Shown in pieces: positions 24,872-33,315 of a stretch of 64,000 bases of DNA; position 1 is the first letter of the stretch, and each line of letters opens with the position of its first letter. Under the pieces are notes generated by a model. The model was not told the origin of the DNA and did no database searches. It saw nothing but the letters and a program-made list of their open reading frames with translations. The stretch comes from Marixanthotalea marina (GTDB taxonomy: Bacteria > Bacteroidota > Bacteroidia > Flavobacteriales > Flavobacteriaceae), in the NCBI GenBank assembly GCA_018883545.1, contig JAHLEH010000001.1:682001-746000 (forward strand), given 5' to 3'. Made by a program: the position numbers and the translations under genes.

Positions 24872-26911
24872 TTAATAATCTATAATAAAAGCTCCTTTTT
24901 TGCCAGTATGGTGAAAAGGGAGTTTTCTTTTTAAACAAATAGCTTCCCAATTTTCAACATATGAAGTATAATTACTGCCATCAGCTATAATGTATTTTGG
25001 GTTTAAGGAGTCTATTAAACGATTCAGGTTTATTTGTGGCGATTGCCTTAAAAGGACGTAATCTGGTTTTAGTGATTTGATATTATAAATGCCAAGACTA
25101 TCTATAACCAATACCTTTTTGTTGTTGAATAAATAGAAAGGTGCCAGCTTTTGGGTTTTATGGGTTTTTATGTGGTTTTTAATATTGAAATTTTTAATGG
25201 TTTTTTCTTGGCTAAGGGATAGGCTGTCTAAATCACTGCTAGTAGTTATCCTGTTATTTTCTATATTTCCAATTAAAGTGTATCTGCTTTTGTGAAACAC
25301 AATGAATTGATTTCCTTGGTTTTTAAAGTTTGTGTATAGAAAGGCACTTTGAACAGCAAGGATGCTTATCAATAATAGCTTCAAGCTTTTATAATGTTTT
25401 TGTTTCAAAAAATTAATAAGGGATATCAATAAAATATAGAAAACAAATACGTAGAGCAGACCAAAGTAAATGTCCTTTAACAAAAACTGTTCTTGCAGGG
25501 AAACCCATTCTACAAAACTATTTATAGAACTAATTATAAAACCGTAGGCTTTTGCAATAATAGTAGGAAGGCAATTCAACAAAGCTAGCAAAATGACTAT
25601 GATTCCAAACCCCAATACCAAACCAAGAAATGGGATAATGACCAAATTAGATAGAAAAAATAAACCGGGTATATTATGAAAATAATATAGACTAAGTGGC
25701 ATAACGCCCAATTGAGCTGCAACAGTAATGGTTAAAGTATGCCAGTAAATTTTAATGATTTTGTTTTTAGGTTGCCATAGTTTGTAAAGGATTGGATCTA
25801 TAGTTACTATGGCTAAAACAGCCATATAGCTTAATTGAAATCCTACATCAAACAGAAGCAAAGGTTTCGCTAATAGTAAAACAAAAATGGAAATAGCCAA
25901 TGTGTTGAAAATGTTTGTGGGTCTTTTTAGGTTTTGGGCAAAGGCAATAACACTAAACATGGTAACGGCCCTTGTTACTGAAGCAGAAAGACCAGCTATA
26001 ATTGCGAAACACCAAAGGATTAAAAGCAATACAATGGTTTTTATTAAGTTCCCTTTTTTGAGTCTTTCCAAAGGCTTTAATACGAAGTTTAATAGCAATA
26101 ATATGATGCCGATATGCAGACCTGAAACCGCTAGAATATGAATAGCGCCAGCATTAGTGTAGTGTGTATAGGTTTCTTCACTTATATCTTGGCGTTGCCC
26201 AAGTAATAAAGCGTTAATGATGGCTAGTTCTTCTGGATTAAAGGGTTGTTTTTGAAGCTTTGAATTGATATGGGTTCTAATGGCATCAGCAAACCCTAAA
26301 AGAGTATGCTTTTCAGATTTGATTGTATAGAGTGATTTGTTTTGTACAAAAAGTTGGTGATAGATGTATTTTTTCTCAAGGTATTTTTTGTAATTGAATT
26401 GACCGGGATTTAAGGGAGGGTTCACCAATTCAAAAGACGTTTTGGTTAAAAGAACAGCATTTACTTTAAAAGGTTGTGAAGTTGAATCTTTTTGGACGTT
26501 TAATAAGGCTTTTCCAGTTACATTTTTAGAGCCTATTTTTAAAATATCAACAATGTATTTGTTATGATAGGTAGTTGGTTTTAAAACTTCCCTAATTTTA
26601 AAAGTAGTGGTGTTTAAAGAGTCGTTTTCATTTGCAATATAATTTGAATAATGGTTTTTGAAATGTATTTCATTATGTGTGTAAACTGTTAGTGTTCCCA
26701 AGCAAATCATCAGCAGATAAGCAAAAAGTCCAAACCATACGGTTTTTAAAAATTGTTTTCTTGCTATAACAAAAGTTATAAGCAATAAGACAAATAAAAT
26801 AGAAATAGTGTAAAGAATATGGCTTAACGAAAATGAAAAATAATAGCCAATAAGAATGCCTGCTACAAGGCAAATGGTTAGTTTAATGATGGTGAAATTG
26901 AGTACTTTCAT
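24872..26911 (-). CDS. comEC: ComEC/Rec2-family membrane protein, short C-terminus
   Basis: 679 residues. An N-terminal membrane segment and DUF4131-type domain (about 25-200) precede the Competence domain (about 230-500; NALLLGQRQDISEETYTHYTNAGAIHILAVSGLHIGIILLLL). ComEC forms the inner-membrane channel for DNA uptake in transformable bacteria. The C-terminal part (about 560-679) ends in a beta-rich remnant without the HxHxDH motif of the metallo-beta-lactamase domain found in long ComEC proteins. It is last in a five-gene minus-strand group with surE and lpxB, so it may be expressed constitutively. Confidence 0.88.
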   Translation of the reverse strand: MKVLNFTIIKLTICLVAGILIGYYFSFSLSHILYTISILFVLLLITFVIARKQFLKTVWFGLFAYLLMICLGTLTVYTHNEIHFKNHYSNYIANENDSLNTTTFKIREVLKPTTYHNKYIVDILKIGSKNVTGKALLNVQKDSTSQPFKVNAVLLTKTSFELVNPPLNPGQFNYKKYLEKKYIYHQLFVQNKSLYTIKSEKHTLLGFADAIRTHINSKLQKQPFNPEELAIINALLLGQRQDISEETYTHYTNAGAIHILAVSGLHIGIILLLLNFVLKPLERLKKGNLIKTIVLLLILWCFAIIAGLSASVTRAVTMFSVIAFAQNLKRPTNIFNTLAISIFVLLLAKPLLLFDVGFQLSYMAVLAIVTIDPILYKLWQPKNKIIKIYWHTLTITVAAQLGVMPLSLYYFHNIPGLFFLSNLVIIPFLGLVLGFGIIVILLALLNCLPTIIAKAYGFIISSINSFVEWVSLQEQFLLKDIYFGLLYVFVFYILLISLINFLKQKHYKSLKLLLISILAVQSAFLYTNFKNQGNQFIVFHKSRYTLIGNIENNRITTSSDLDSLSLSQEKTIKNFNIKNHIKTHKTQKLAPFYLFNNKKVLVIDSLGIYNIKSLKPDYVLLRQSPQINLNRLIDSLNPKYIIADGSNYTSYVENWEAICLKRKLPFHHTGKKGAFIIDY

Positions 26912-26934
26912 TTCACCTAAAGGTATAAAAATTC

Positions 26935-27510
26935 CTATAAAATTCTACGGGCCTCTTCAAAAGCTTTTTCCCAGTAGGATTCGGCTATTGAAGAGATAAT
27001 AACGCCGGCACTAGAAGTAGCGTGAATAAACTTGATAGTGCCATTTTCTGACGATACAACCAAACCAACATGATTAATGTCGTTTCTTCTGTTGCCGGTC
27101 TTAAAAAATAATAAATCGCCTTTTTCCACTTGTCTGAGGTGTATTTTTTCTCCCCGTTTGGCCATATCCCTAGAAATTCTAGGTAAAATAACATTGTATG
27201 CGCGGTAAGATTCGAAAACCAAACCGGAACAATCCATGCCCTTTTCTGTGGTGCCGCCAAATTTGTATCTTACTCCTTGAAACTGTTTGGCATAGTCTAC
27301 AATGCCGTCTGTTTTAGATTCTGGTGACGCTAGGTTTTCAGCCTTTCTGCTTTCTGATAAGGTAATATTTTCATTACTTGTCTCAACGGAACGATTTTCA
27401 ATAATCACTTTTGAGGATGAGGTGGAAGATTGACTGCCTTTTGCTCTTTTTGAAGATTTGCAGCTACTATAGCTTAATATAATGAAAGCCAAAAAAAATA
27501 GTTTTTTCAT
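26935..27510 (-). CDS. NlpC/P60 (C40) family lipoprotein peptidase
   Basis: 191 residues. Lipobox SYSSC (Cys17) is followed by a Ser-rich linker, then a C40 domain (about 70-191). The catalytic Cys94 is in GMDCSGLVFES, with His147 in INHVGLV and His163 in KFIHATS. These enzymes cut peptide cross-bridges of peptidoglycan in the periplasm. It lies between lpxB and comEC (5 and 23 bases), all on the minus strand. Confidence 0.9.
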   Translation of the reverse strand: MKKLFFLAFIILSYSSCKSSKRAKGSQSSTSSSKVIIENRSVETSNENITLSESRKAENLASPESKTDGIVDYAKQFQGVRYKFGGTTEKGMDCSGLVFESYRAYNVILPRISRDMAKRGEKIHLRQVEKGDLLFFKTGNRRNDINHVGLVVSSENGTIKFIHATSSAGVIISSIAESYWEKAFEEARRIL

Positions 27511-27515
27511 TAGGG

Positions 27516-28628
27516 CTAAGATTTTAAGGAATTGTAGATTAAATGGGCGGTTTTTTCACTGGCACCTTTGCCTCCTAATTTTTTCTCTAAATCGTAATAA
27601 TTAATAAAAAATTTGGTGCGTTCATAAGGGTCTAGAATAATATCCAGTTCTTTTTTAAGATTTTTAGTAGTAAAATAATTTTGGATAAGCTCTTTAACAA
27701 CTTCTTTGTCCATAATTAGGTTGACCAGCGAAATAAATTTAAGTGTTATAATCCTGCGGGCAATTTGATAAGAAATGTTGCTGCCTTTGTAGCAAACCAC
27801 CTGAGGCACTTTAAACAAGGCGGTTTCTAATGTTGCTGTTCCTGAAGTTACCAAAGCCGCTGTAGAAACGCTTAATAAATCGTAAGTTTTGTTGTCTATA
27901 AACTTAACATTTTTAGAATTTATAAATTGGGCATAAAATTCGTAATCTTGGCTAGGTGCGCCTGCAATTACAAATTGATAATCGGGATAATTATCAACTA
28001 AGCCCAACATAACCGATAACATGTTTTTTATTTCCTGTTTTCTGCTTCCGGGTAAAAGAGCTATAATGGGTTTGTCATTTAAACCATATTGTTTTCTAAA
28101 TTCAAATTCATCGACTTGCGTTCTGTCAGCAATGGCGTCAATCAAGGGATGGCCAACAAACGTTACTTTGTAATCGTACTTTTTGTAAAAATCTTCCACA
28201 AAAGGTAAAATAACATACATGGCATCAATATCGCGTTTAATGGCTTTTACCCTATTGGCACGAGAAGCCCAAACTTGTGGGGAAATATAATAGTTGGTTT
28301 TGTAATTATTAGCTTTGGCCCATTTAGCAATACGAAGATTAAAGCCAGAGTTATCAATGAAAATAATAGCATCTGGATTGTAATTTTTTATATCGGTTTT
28401 GCAAAGGGAAATATCTTTATAGATTTTGGAGAGGTTTTTTAACACCTCGGCAAACCCCATAAAGGCTCGTTCCTTATAATGTTTAACCAAAGTACCTCCA
28501 ACTTGTTGCATAAGATCGCCTCCCCAAAACCTAAAATCGGCATTTGCATCTTCCTTTTGCAAAGCTTTCATTAGGTTAGAGCCATGTAAATCGCCCGATG
28601 CTTCTCCAGCGATAATATAATACTTCAT
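27516..28628 (-). CDS. lpxB: Lipid-A-disaccharide synthase
   Basis: 370 residues of the LpxB (GT19) family, which condenses UDP-2,3-diacylglucosamine with lipid X to form the lipid A disaccharide at the inner membrane. Motifs: YYIIAGEASGDLHGSNLMKAL, FRFWGGDLMQQVGG, YYISPQVWASRANRVKAIKRDID, LLPGSRKQEI and ALVTSGTATLETALF. The length matches the family. It is in a group with a small membrane protein and surE. Confidence 0.95.
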   Translation of the reverse strand: MKYYIIAGEASGDLHGSNLMKALQKEDANADFRFWGGDLMQQVGGTLVKHYKERAFMGFAEVLKNLSKIYKDISLCKTDIKNYNPDAIIFIDNSGFNLRIAKWAKANNYKTNYYISPQVWASRANRVKAIKRDIDAMYVILPFVEDFYKKYDYKVTFVGHPLIDAIADRTQVDEFEFRKQYGLNDKPIIALLPGSRKQEIKNMLSVMLGLVDNYPDYQFVIAGAPSQDYEFYAQFINSKNVKFIDNKTYDLLSVSTAALVTSGTATLETALFKVPQVVCYKGSNISYQIARRIITLKFISLVNLIMDKEVVKELIQNYFTTKNLKKELDIILDPYERTKFFINYYDLEKKLGGKGASEKTAHLIYNSLKS

Positions 28629-28640
28629 TGGTTAAATCAA

Positions 28641-28925
28641 TTACAGCATTTTAAATACAAACGTAAAAACAGCAACAATAATAGTTATTAATAAAACGCC
28701 TCTTGCTTTGTAATCTTGTTTCTTTTTTATAAATATAAAGAATGCTATTAAATTTAAAATAGCACCTAAACTAATAAGTTTGCCTAAAAAGCCTTCTTCA
28801 GAGGCTGCTTTTATAACGGTAATAAAATCATCGCCTTGTCCTAAAATCATAGAAACAATAAATAAACCAATTGCGTTGGCAATAAGGCCAACAATTACCC
28901 CAATAATAATATCTTTTTTAATCAT
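28641..28925 (-). CDS. Small membrane protein between surE and lpxB
   Basis: 94 residues with three predicted membrane segments (IIIGVIVGLIANAIGLFIVSMIL, LISLGAILNLIAFFIFI and GVLLITIIVAVFTFVFKML). Its start overlaps the end of surE by eight bases and it lies 12 bases before lpxB. I know no function for it. Confidence 0.8.
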   Translation of the reverse strand: MIKKDIIIGVIVGLIANAIGLFIVSMILGQGDDFITVIKAASEEGFLGKLISLGAILNLIAFFIFIKKKQDYKARGVLLITIIVAVFTFVFKML

Positions 28926-29694
28926 TCAATTGCCAAGTATTTAAGTTTTGAATAAAGTGGTGTGCCGTTAAATCGAATTGAATGGGAACTATAGATACAT
29001 AACCGTTTTCTAAAGCCCATTCGTCGGTATCTTCACCACCATCCAAATTTACAAACTTTCCGGTAAGCCAGTAATAATCTTTGCCTTGCGGACTTTTACG
29101 TTTGTCAAATTCTTCAACCCAATTGGCTTTGGCCTGTCGGCATACCTTAATGCCTTTAATATGCTTTTTGGGTAAATTTGGTATGTTTACGTTTAGTGCC
29201 ACGCCATTTGGTAATCCGTGTTTTAAGGCACGATTTGCAATGGTTTTGACAAATTGCTCTGAGGCTTCAAAATTAGCGCTCCAAGCATAGTCCAATAACG
29301 AAAATCCAATAGCAGGAATACCTTCTATACCAGCTTCTATGGCTGCACTCATTGTGCCAGAATAAATAACGTTTATGGATGAATTAGAACCATGGTTAAT
29401 TCCTGAAACACACAAACTAGGACGTCTGTCGAGTAGTTCCCTTATGGCTAATTTTACACAATCGGCAGGTGTGCCAGAACAGCTGTATTCTTTTTGAGGA
29501 CCATTGTCAAGTGTTACACGCTCAGCATAAAGTGTCGAGTCGAGTGTGATAGCATGACCCATACCACTTTGCGGACTATCTGGAGCTACCACCACAACAT
29601 CGCCTAAGGTGTTCATTAATTTTATAAGGGTTCTTAGGCCAGGGGCACTTATGCCATCATCGTTGGTAACCAAAATAAGTGGTTTTTCTTTCAT
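28918..29694 (-). CDS. surE: 5'/3'-nucleotidase SurE
   Basis: 258 residues. The metal site motif is ILVTNDDGISAPGL (NDD), with APDSPQSGMGHAIT and GINHGSNSSINVIYSGTMSAAIEA matching the SurE core. The enzyme dephosphorylates nucleoside 5'- and 3'-monophosphates and helps survival in stationary phase. It is the first gene of the surE to comEC group on the minus strand. Confidence 0.95.
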   Translation of the reverse strand: MKEKPLILVTNDDGISAPGLRTLIKLMNTLGDVVVVAPDSPQSGMGHAITLDSTLYAERVTLDNGPQKEYSCSGTPADCVKLAIRELLDRRPSLCVSGINHGSNSSINVIYSGTMSAAIEAGIEGIPAIGFSLLDYAWSANFEASEQFVKTIANRALKHGLPNGVALNVNIPNLPKKHIKGIKVCRQAKANWVEEFDKRKSPQGKDYYWLTGKFVNLDGGEDTDEWALENGYVSIVPIQFDLTAHHFIQNLNTWQLND

Positions 29695-29826
29695 AGTAAG
29701 TTTTAAGTGATGCTAAAATACGCAAAATCCGATTAACGTTTTAATTTGTTCAGTTTAACAAAAAATTAGTAGCTGCTTGGTTTATTGGCATAGTTTTTTC
29801 TTTATTTTAGTGAAAAATATATTATG

Positions 29827-29834
29827 TATTTTTG
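29827..29834 (+). promoter_or_regulatory. -7 box of the prc promoter
   Basis: TATTTTTG is an exact TAnnTTTG match, 72 bases before the prc start. No precise -33 box is seen, though T-rich sequence covers that position. Confidence 0.45.
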
Positions 29835-29906
29835 TTAGAACTTAAAAAATGGGTTTATTGTAGCCATATTATTTATGTTTTTTTCAAAAATGTAATATAA
29901 ATACTT

Positions 29907-32054
29907 ATGAGAAATATGATGAAAAGGAATTTTAAAGTATTGATGTTGTTGTTGCTGTTGGCTTTTGCTTCTTGCAGTTTTACAACAAAAACATTTAGTG
30001 ATCCAGATAAGGATAAGTTATTGGTGCAAGTGATTACTTTTGTTTTGCAACAAGGCCATTTTGACCCTATTGAATTAAATGATACATTTTCTGGAAATTT
30101 GTTTGATAGCTATCTTGAGGTATTAGACCCGTACAAACGGTTTTTTTATGAATCTGATTATAGGGAATTTGATAAATTCAAAACAACAATTGACGACCAA
30201 TTAAAGGTTTCAGATATTACCTTCTTCAATATAACTTACCAACGGTTTATGCAACGTATAGCCGAGGCTAAAGAAACTTATAGAGAGGTATTGGCAGAGC
30301 CTTTTGATTTCAGCAAGGATGAATTTGTAGATACCGATCTTCAAAAAAGTGAATTTGCTAAGAACAAAAAAGAATTAAAAGAACGTTGGAGACAGCAATT
30401 AAAATTGGCAACCTTGCCTAACTACGATGATATTCTTACAGAAGAAGAGCAAAAAAAGAAAAAAGACCCATCTTACAAGATGAAGTCTGAAGCCGAAATT
30501 GAAAAAGAAGCTAGAGAGGCTACTTTAAAATCGATTGATATTTTCTTTAATGATAATCTTGAAGACCAAGATCGTGAAGATTGGTTTGCTATGTATGTAG
30601 ATGCTATTGTGAGCGAGTTTGATCCGCATACGTATTATTTGGCACCTAAAAACAAAGAGGGTTTTGATGAGCGTATGTCGGGCAAATTGGAAGGAATTGG
30701 GGCCAGATTACAAAAAAGAATGGATCATATTAAAATTACAGAACTTATCACTGGAGGTCCTGCATGGAGAAGTAACGAATTGGAAGTTGAAGATGTTATT
30801 TTGAAAGTAAAGCAAGAAGATGAGGAATTTCCGGTTAATTTGGTAGGTATGCGTATTGATGATGCCATTAAATATATTAAAGGGCCAAAAGGAACTGAGG
30901 TTACTTTAACTATAAAGAAAATGGATGGAACTACCAAGGATGTTACGCTAATTAGAGATGTAATTGAAATAAATGAAACCTACGCTAAAGCGTCTATGGT
31001 ACAGAAAAATGGCCATAAGTTTGGTGTTATAGATTTGCCTTCTTTTTATGTGGATTTTAATGATTATAAAAAAATTAACGCTGCTGCCGATGTTAAGCGT
31101 GAAATAGAAAACTTGAAGCAAGAAGGTATGGAAGGCCTAGTGCTTGATTTGCGCGATAATGGTGGCGGATCTTTGCCTACAGTTGTAGAAATGGCCGGGT
31201 TATTTATAAAAGATGGTCCCGTTGTTCAGGTGCGTTCAACAGGAGAGCCCAAAGAAGTTTATAGAGATAGAGACAGATCCATATCTTGGGATGGGCCTTT
31301 GGTTATTTTAGTTAACGAACTGTCTGCATCGGCTTCCGAAATTATGGCAGCTGCTATGCAAGATTATAAAAGAGCCATTATTATAGGAAGTAAACAAACC
31401 TACGGAAAAGGCACGGTGCAAAATGTATTGGACCTTAATAATCTAATAAGAAATAATTCTTCAGGTGATTTAGGGGCATTGGCATTAACAACACAGAAAT
31501 ATTACAGAATAAATGGAGGTTCTGTTCAGCTTGAAGGTGTAAAAAGTGATGTGAAAGTTCCAGATAAATTCAGCTTTATTGATATAGGTGAAAAAGATAA
31601 ACCCAATGCTTTACCTTGGGATCAAATAGATGCAGCGACCTATACCACATGGGATAATTATTTTGATTACGATGAGGCCATTAAAAAAAGCAATCAGAGA
31701 ATGGCTAACAATGAACAATTAAAGCTAATTGAGGAAAATGCCAAGTGGTTAAAGCAACAAATAGACAAAACCATAGAGCCTTTAAGTTATAAAAAATATA
31801 AAGAAAAATTGGCTTTAAGTGACGAAGAATCTAAACGTTTCGATGCGTTAACTAAGTATGAAACAAATTTAACTTTTGAGTCGCCTCAATACGAAAAGCA
31901 GCTTTTTAATGAAGATGTTACGGGGCTTAAAGAAAAACGAGATCGTTGGCATGCTAGTTTAAGTCAAGATGTATATGTAGAGGAAGCACTTAATGTTCTT
32001 GAAGATTTAAAGGCCTCATACAATATTAAAAAGGTGGCCAAAGTAAAAGAGTAA
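29907..32054 (+). CDS. prc: Carboxy-terminal processing (tail-specific) protease
   Basis: 715 residues. A lipoprotein-like signal (LAFASCS) is followed by an N-terminal helical domain, a PDZ domain (about 245-345; GIGARLQKR) and an S41 protease core. By alignment with E. coli Tsp the catalytic residues are Ser475 (in SASASE), Asp486 (MQDYKRA) and Lys501 (YGKG). A C-terminal DUF3340-type part completes it. The enzyme cuts periplasmic proteins with nonpolar C-termini. The ATG nine bases downstream is an alternative start. The next gene follows after 8 bases. Confidence 0.93.
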   Translation: MRNMMKRNFKVLMLLLLLAFASCSFTTKTFSDPDKDKLLVQVITFVLQQGHFDPIELNDTFSGNLFDSYLEVLDPYKRFFYESDYREFDKFKTTIDDQLKVSDITFFNITYQRFMQRIAEAKETYREVLAEPFDFSKDEFVDTDLQKSEFAKNKKELKERWRQQLKLATLPNYDDILTEEEQKKKKDPSYKMKSEAEIEKEAREATLKSIDIFFNDNLEDQDREDWFAMYVDAIVSEFDPHTYYLAPKNKEGFDERMSGKLEGIGARLQKRMDHIKITELITGGPAWRSNELEVEDVILKVKQEDEEFPVNLVGMRIDDAIKYIKGPKGTEVTLTIKKMDGTTKDVTLIRDVIEINETYAKASMVQKNGHKFGVIDLPSFYVDFNDYKKINAAADVKREIENLKQEGMEGLVLDLRDNGGGSLPTVVEMAGLFIKDGPVVQVRSTGEPKEVYRDRDRSISWDGPLVILVNELSASASEIMAAAMQDYKRAIIIGSKQTYGKGTVQNVLDLNNLIRNNSSGDLGALALTTQKYYRINGGSVQLEGVKSDVKVPDKFSFIDIGEKDKPNALPWDQIDAATYTTWDNYFDYDEAIKKSNQRMANNEQLKLIEENAKWLKQQIDKTIEPLSYKKYKEKLALSDEESKRFDALTKYETNLTFESPQYEKQLFNEDVTGLKEKRDRWHASLSQDVYVEEALNVLEDLKASYNIKKVAKVKE

Positions 32055-32062
32055 AACAATAT

Positions 32063-33157
32063 ATGAGTCATAATTCCAGCTCGTTAAAACAATTGGCGCT
32101 CCAAAAGTTTAAAAAAGACTTTTGGGGCGTTTTTAGTTTTAGTTTTATAGTCTTGGTAGGTTTTGTCTCAATTTTTGCTTATGTCTTGGCACCTGATAAT
32201 TCAAAGCATGCCAATCAAATGCATTTGTCAATCCATTCCAAACAGCCTGGTTTTAAAGTGCAAATGCTTAACATTCCTTCGGGTTTGAATTTACAACAAA
32301 GCAAGTTTGAAAAGATTTTTTTCGGAAAAGAAAACACGAATACCGAAGTTCCCATTTTAGGTTATTCAGTTAAAAATGATACATTGATATATACAGAATA
32401 CGCCTCGGATGGTTTGAACGGTCAGGAGAAATTTTTGCCTTTGCAATCTTTTCCAAACAATTCTGTAGCTGGATTTATAAAAGAAAAAACCTTTGTTTTT
32501 GGTACCGATAAATATGGAAGGGATTTGTTAAGCCGTATTTTGGTTGGTGCCAGGATTTCTTTTTTTATTGGATTTGTTGCTGTTTTTATTTCATTGGTTA
32601 TAGGGGTGTTTATGGGTAGTTTGGCTGGTTATTTTGGTGGTAAAATAGATGCTATTATAATGTGGATTATTAACGTAACATGGTCCATACCTACTTTACT
32701 ATTAGTGATAGCAATTACTTTGGCTTTGGGTAAAGGGTTTTGGCAGGTGTTTATTGCTGTAGGACTCACCATGTGGGTTGAGGTTGCCAGGGTAGTGCGC
32801 GGACAAATAATTAGCGTTAAGGAAATGCAGTATGTTACAGCGGCAAGGGCTTTAGGATTTAATGACATCAGAATAATAACCAGACACATTCTTCCAAATA
32901 TCATGGCGCCTGTAATTGTTATCTCGGCTGCCAATTTTGCGTCTGCTATTTTAATTGAAAGTGGGTTGAGTTTTTTGGGTATTGGTGCCCAACCGCCAAT
33001 GGCCAGTTGGGGCGCTATGATTAAAGATCATTATAACTACATTATATTGGGGAAACCCTATTTAGCTATTATTCCAGGCATGTGCATTATGAGTTTGGTA
33101 ATGACCTTTATGCTCATGGGAAATGCCCTTCGCGATGCGTTTGATGTTAAGAATTAG
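32063..33157 (+). CDS. DppC/OppC-type ABC transporter permease
   Basis: 364 residues with an N-terminal membrane segment (FSFIVLVGFVSIFAYVLAP), a periplasmic domain of about 110 residues, then the BPD_transp_1 core (from RDLLSRILVGARISFFIGF). The EAA-type loop is RVVRGQIISVKEMQYVTAARALGFNDIRIITRHILPN. It would form the permease for a peptide or nickel importer with DppB-type, ATPase and binding proteins, none of which are in the window. It is probably cotranscribed with prc. Confidence 0.9.
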   Translation: MSHNSSSLKQLALQKFKKDFWGVFSFSFIVLVGFVSIFAYVLAPDNSKHANQMHLSIHSKQPGFKVQMLNIPSGLNLQQSKFEKIFFGKENTNTEVPILGYSVKNDTLIYTEYASDGLNGQEKFLPLQSFPNNSVAGFIKEKTFVFGTDKYGRDLLSRILVGARISFFIGFVAVFISLVIGVFMGSLAGYFGGKIDAIIMWIINVTWSIPTLLLVIAITLALGKGFWQVFIAVGLTMWVEVARVVRGQIISVKEMQYVTAARALGFNDIRIITRHILPNIMAPVIVISAANFASAILIESGLSFLGIGAQPPMASWGAMIKDHYNYIILGKPYLAIIPGMCIMSLVMTFMLMGNALRDAFDVKN

Positions 33158-33233
33158 CATTCAAAACAATTGCAAAATTTATTGAGTTCTTGTCAATATT
33201 GGTAGTACTCTGTTTTATAATAACTTAAAAATA

Positions 33234-33266
33234 TTGGATGATAACATCCTAATTTTTTTATATTTG
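33234..33266 (+). promoter_or_regulatory. Promoter of the FG-GAP/ASPIC lipoprotein gene
   Basis: TATATTTG (33259-33266) matches the -7 consensus exactly, and TTG at 33234-33236 lies 22 bases upstream, slightly far. The leader is about 43 bases. Confidence 0.5.
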
Positions 33267-33315
33267 AAGCTATTCAATCAATCGTTTTTACTATATCTCA
33301 AGCTGTAAATTAATT

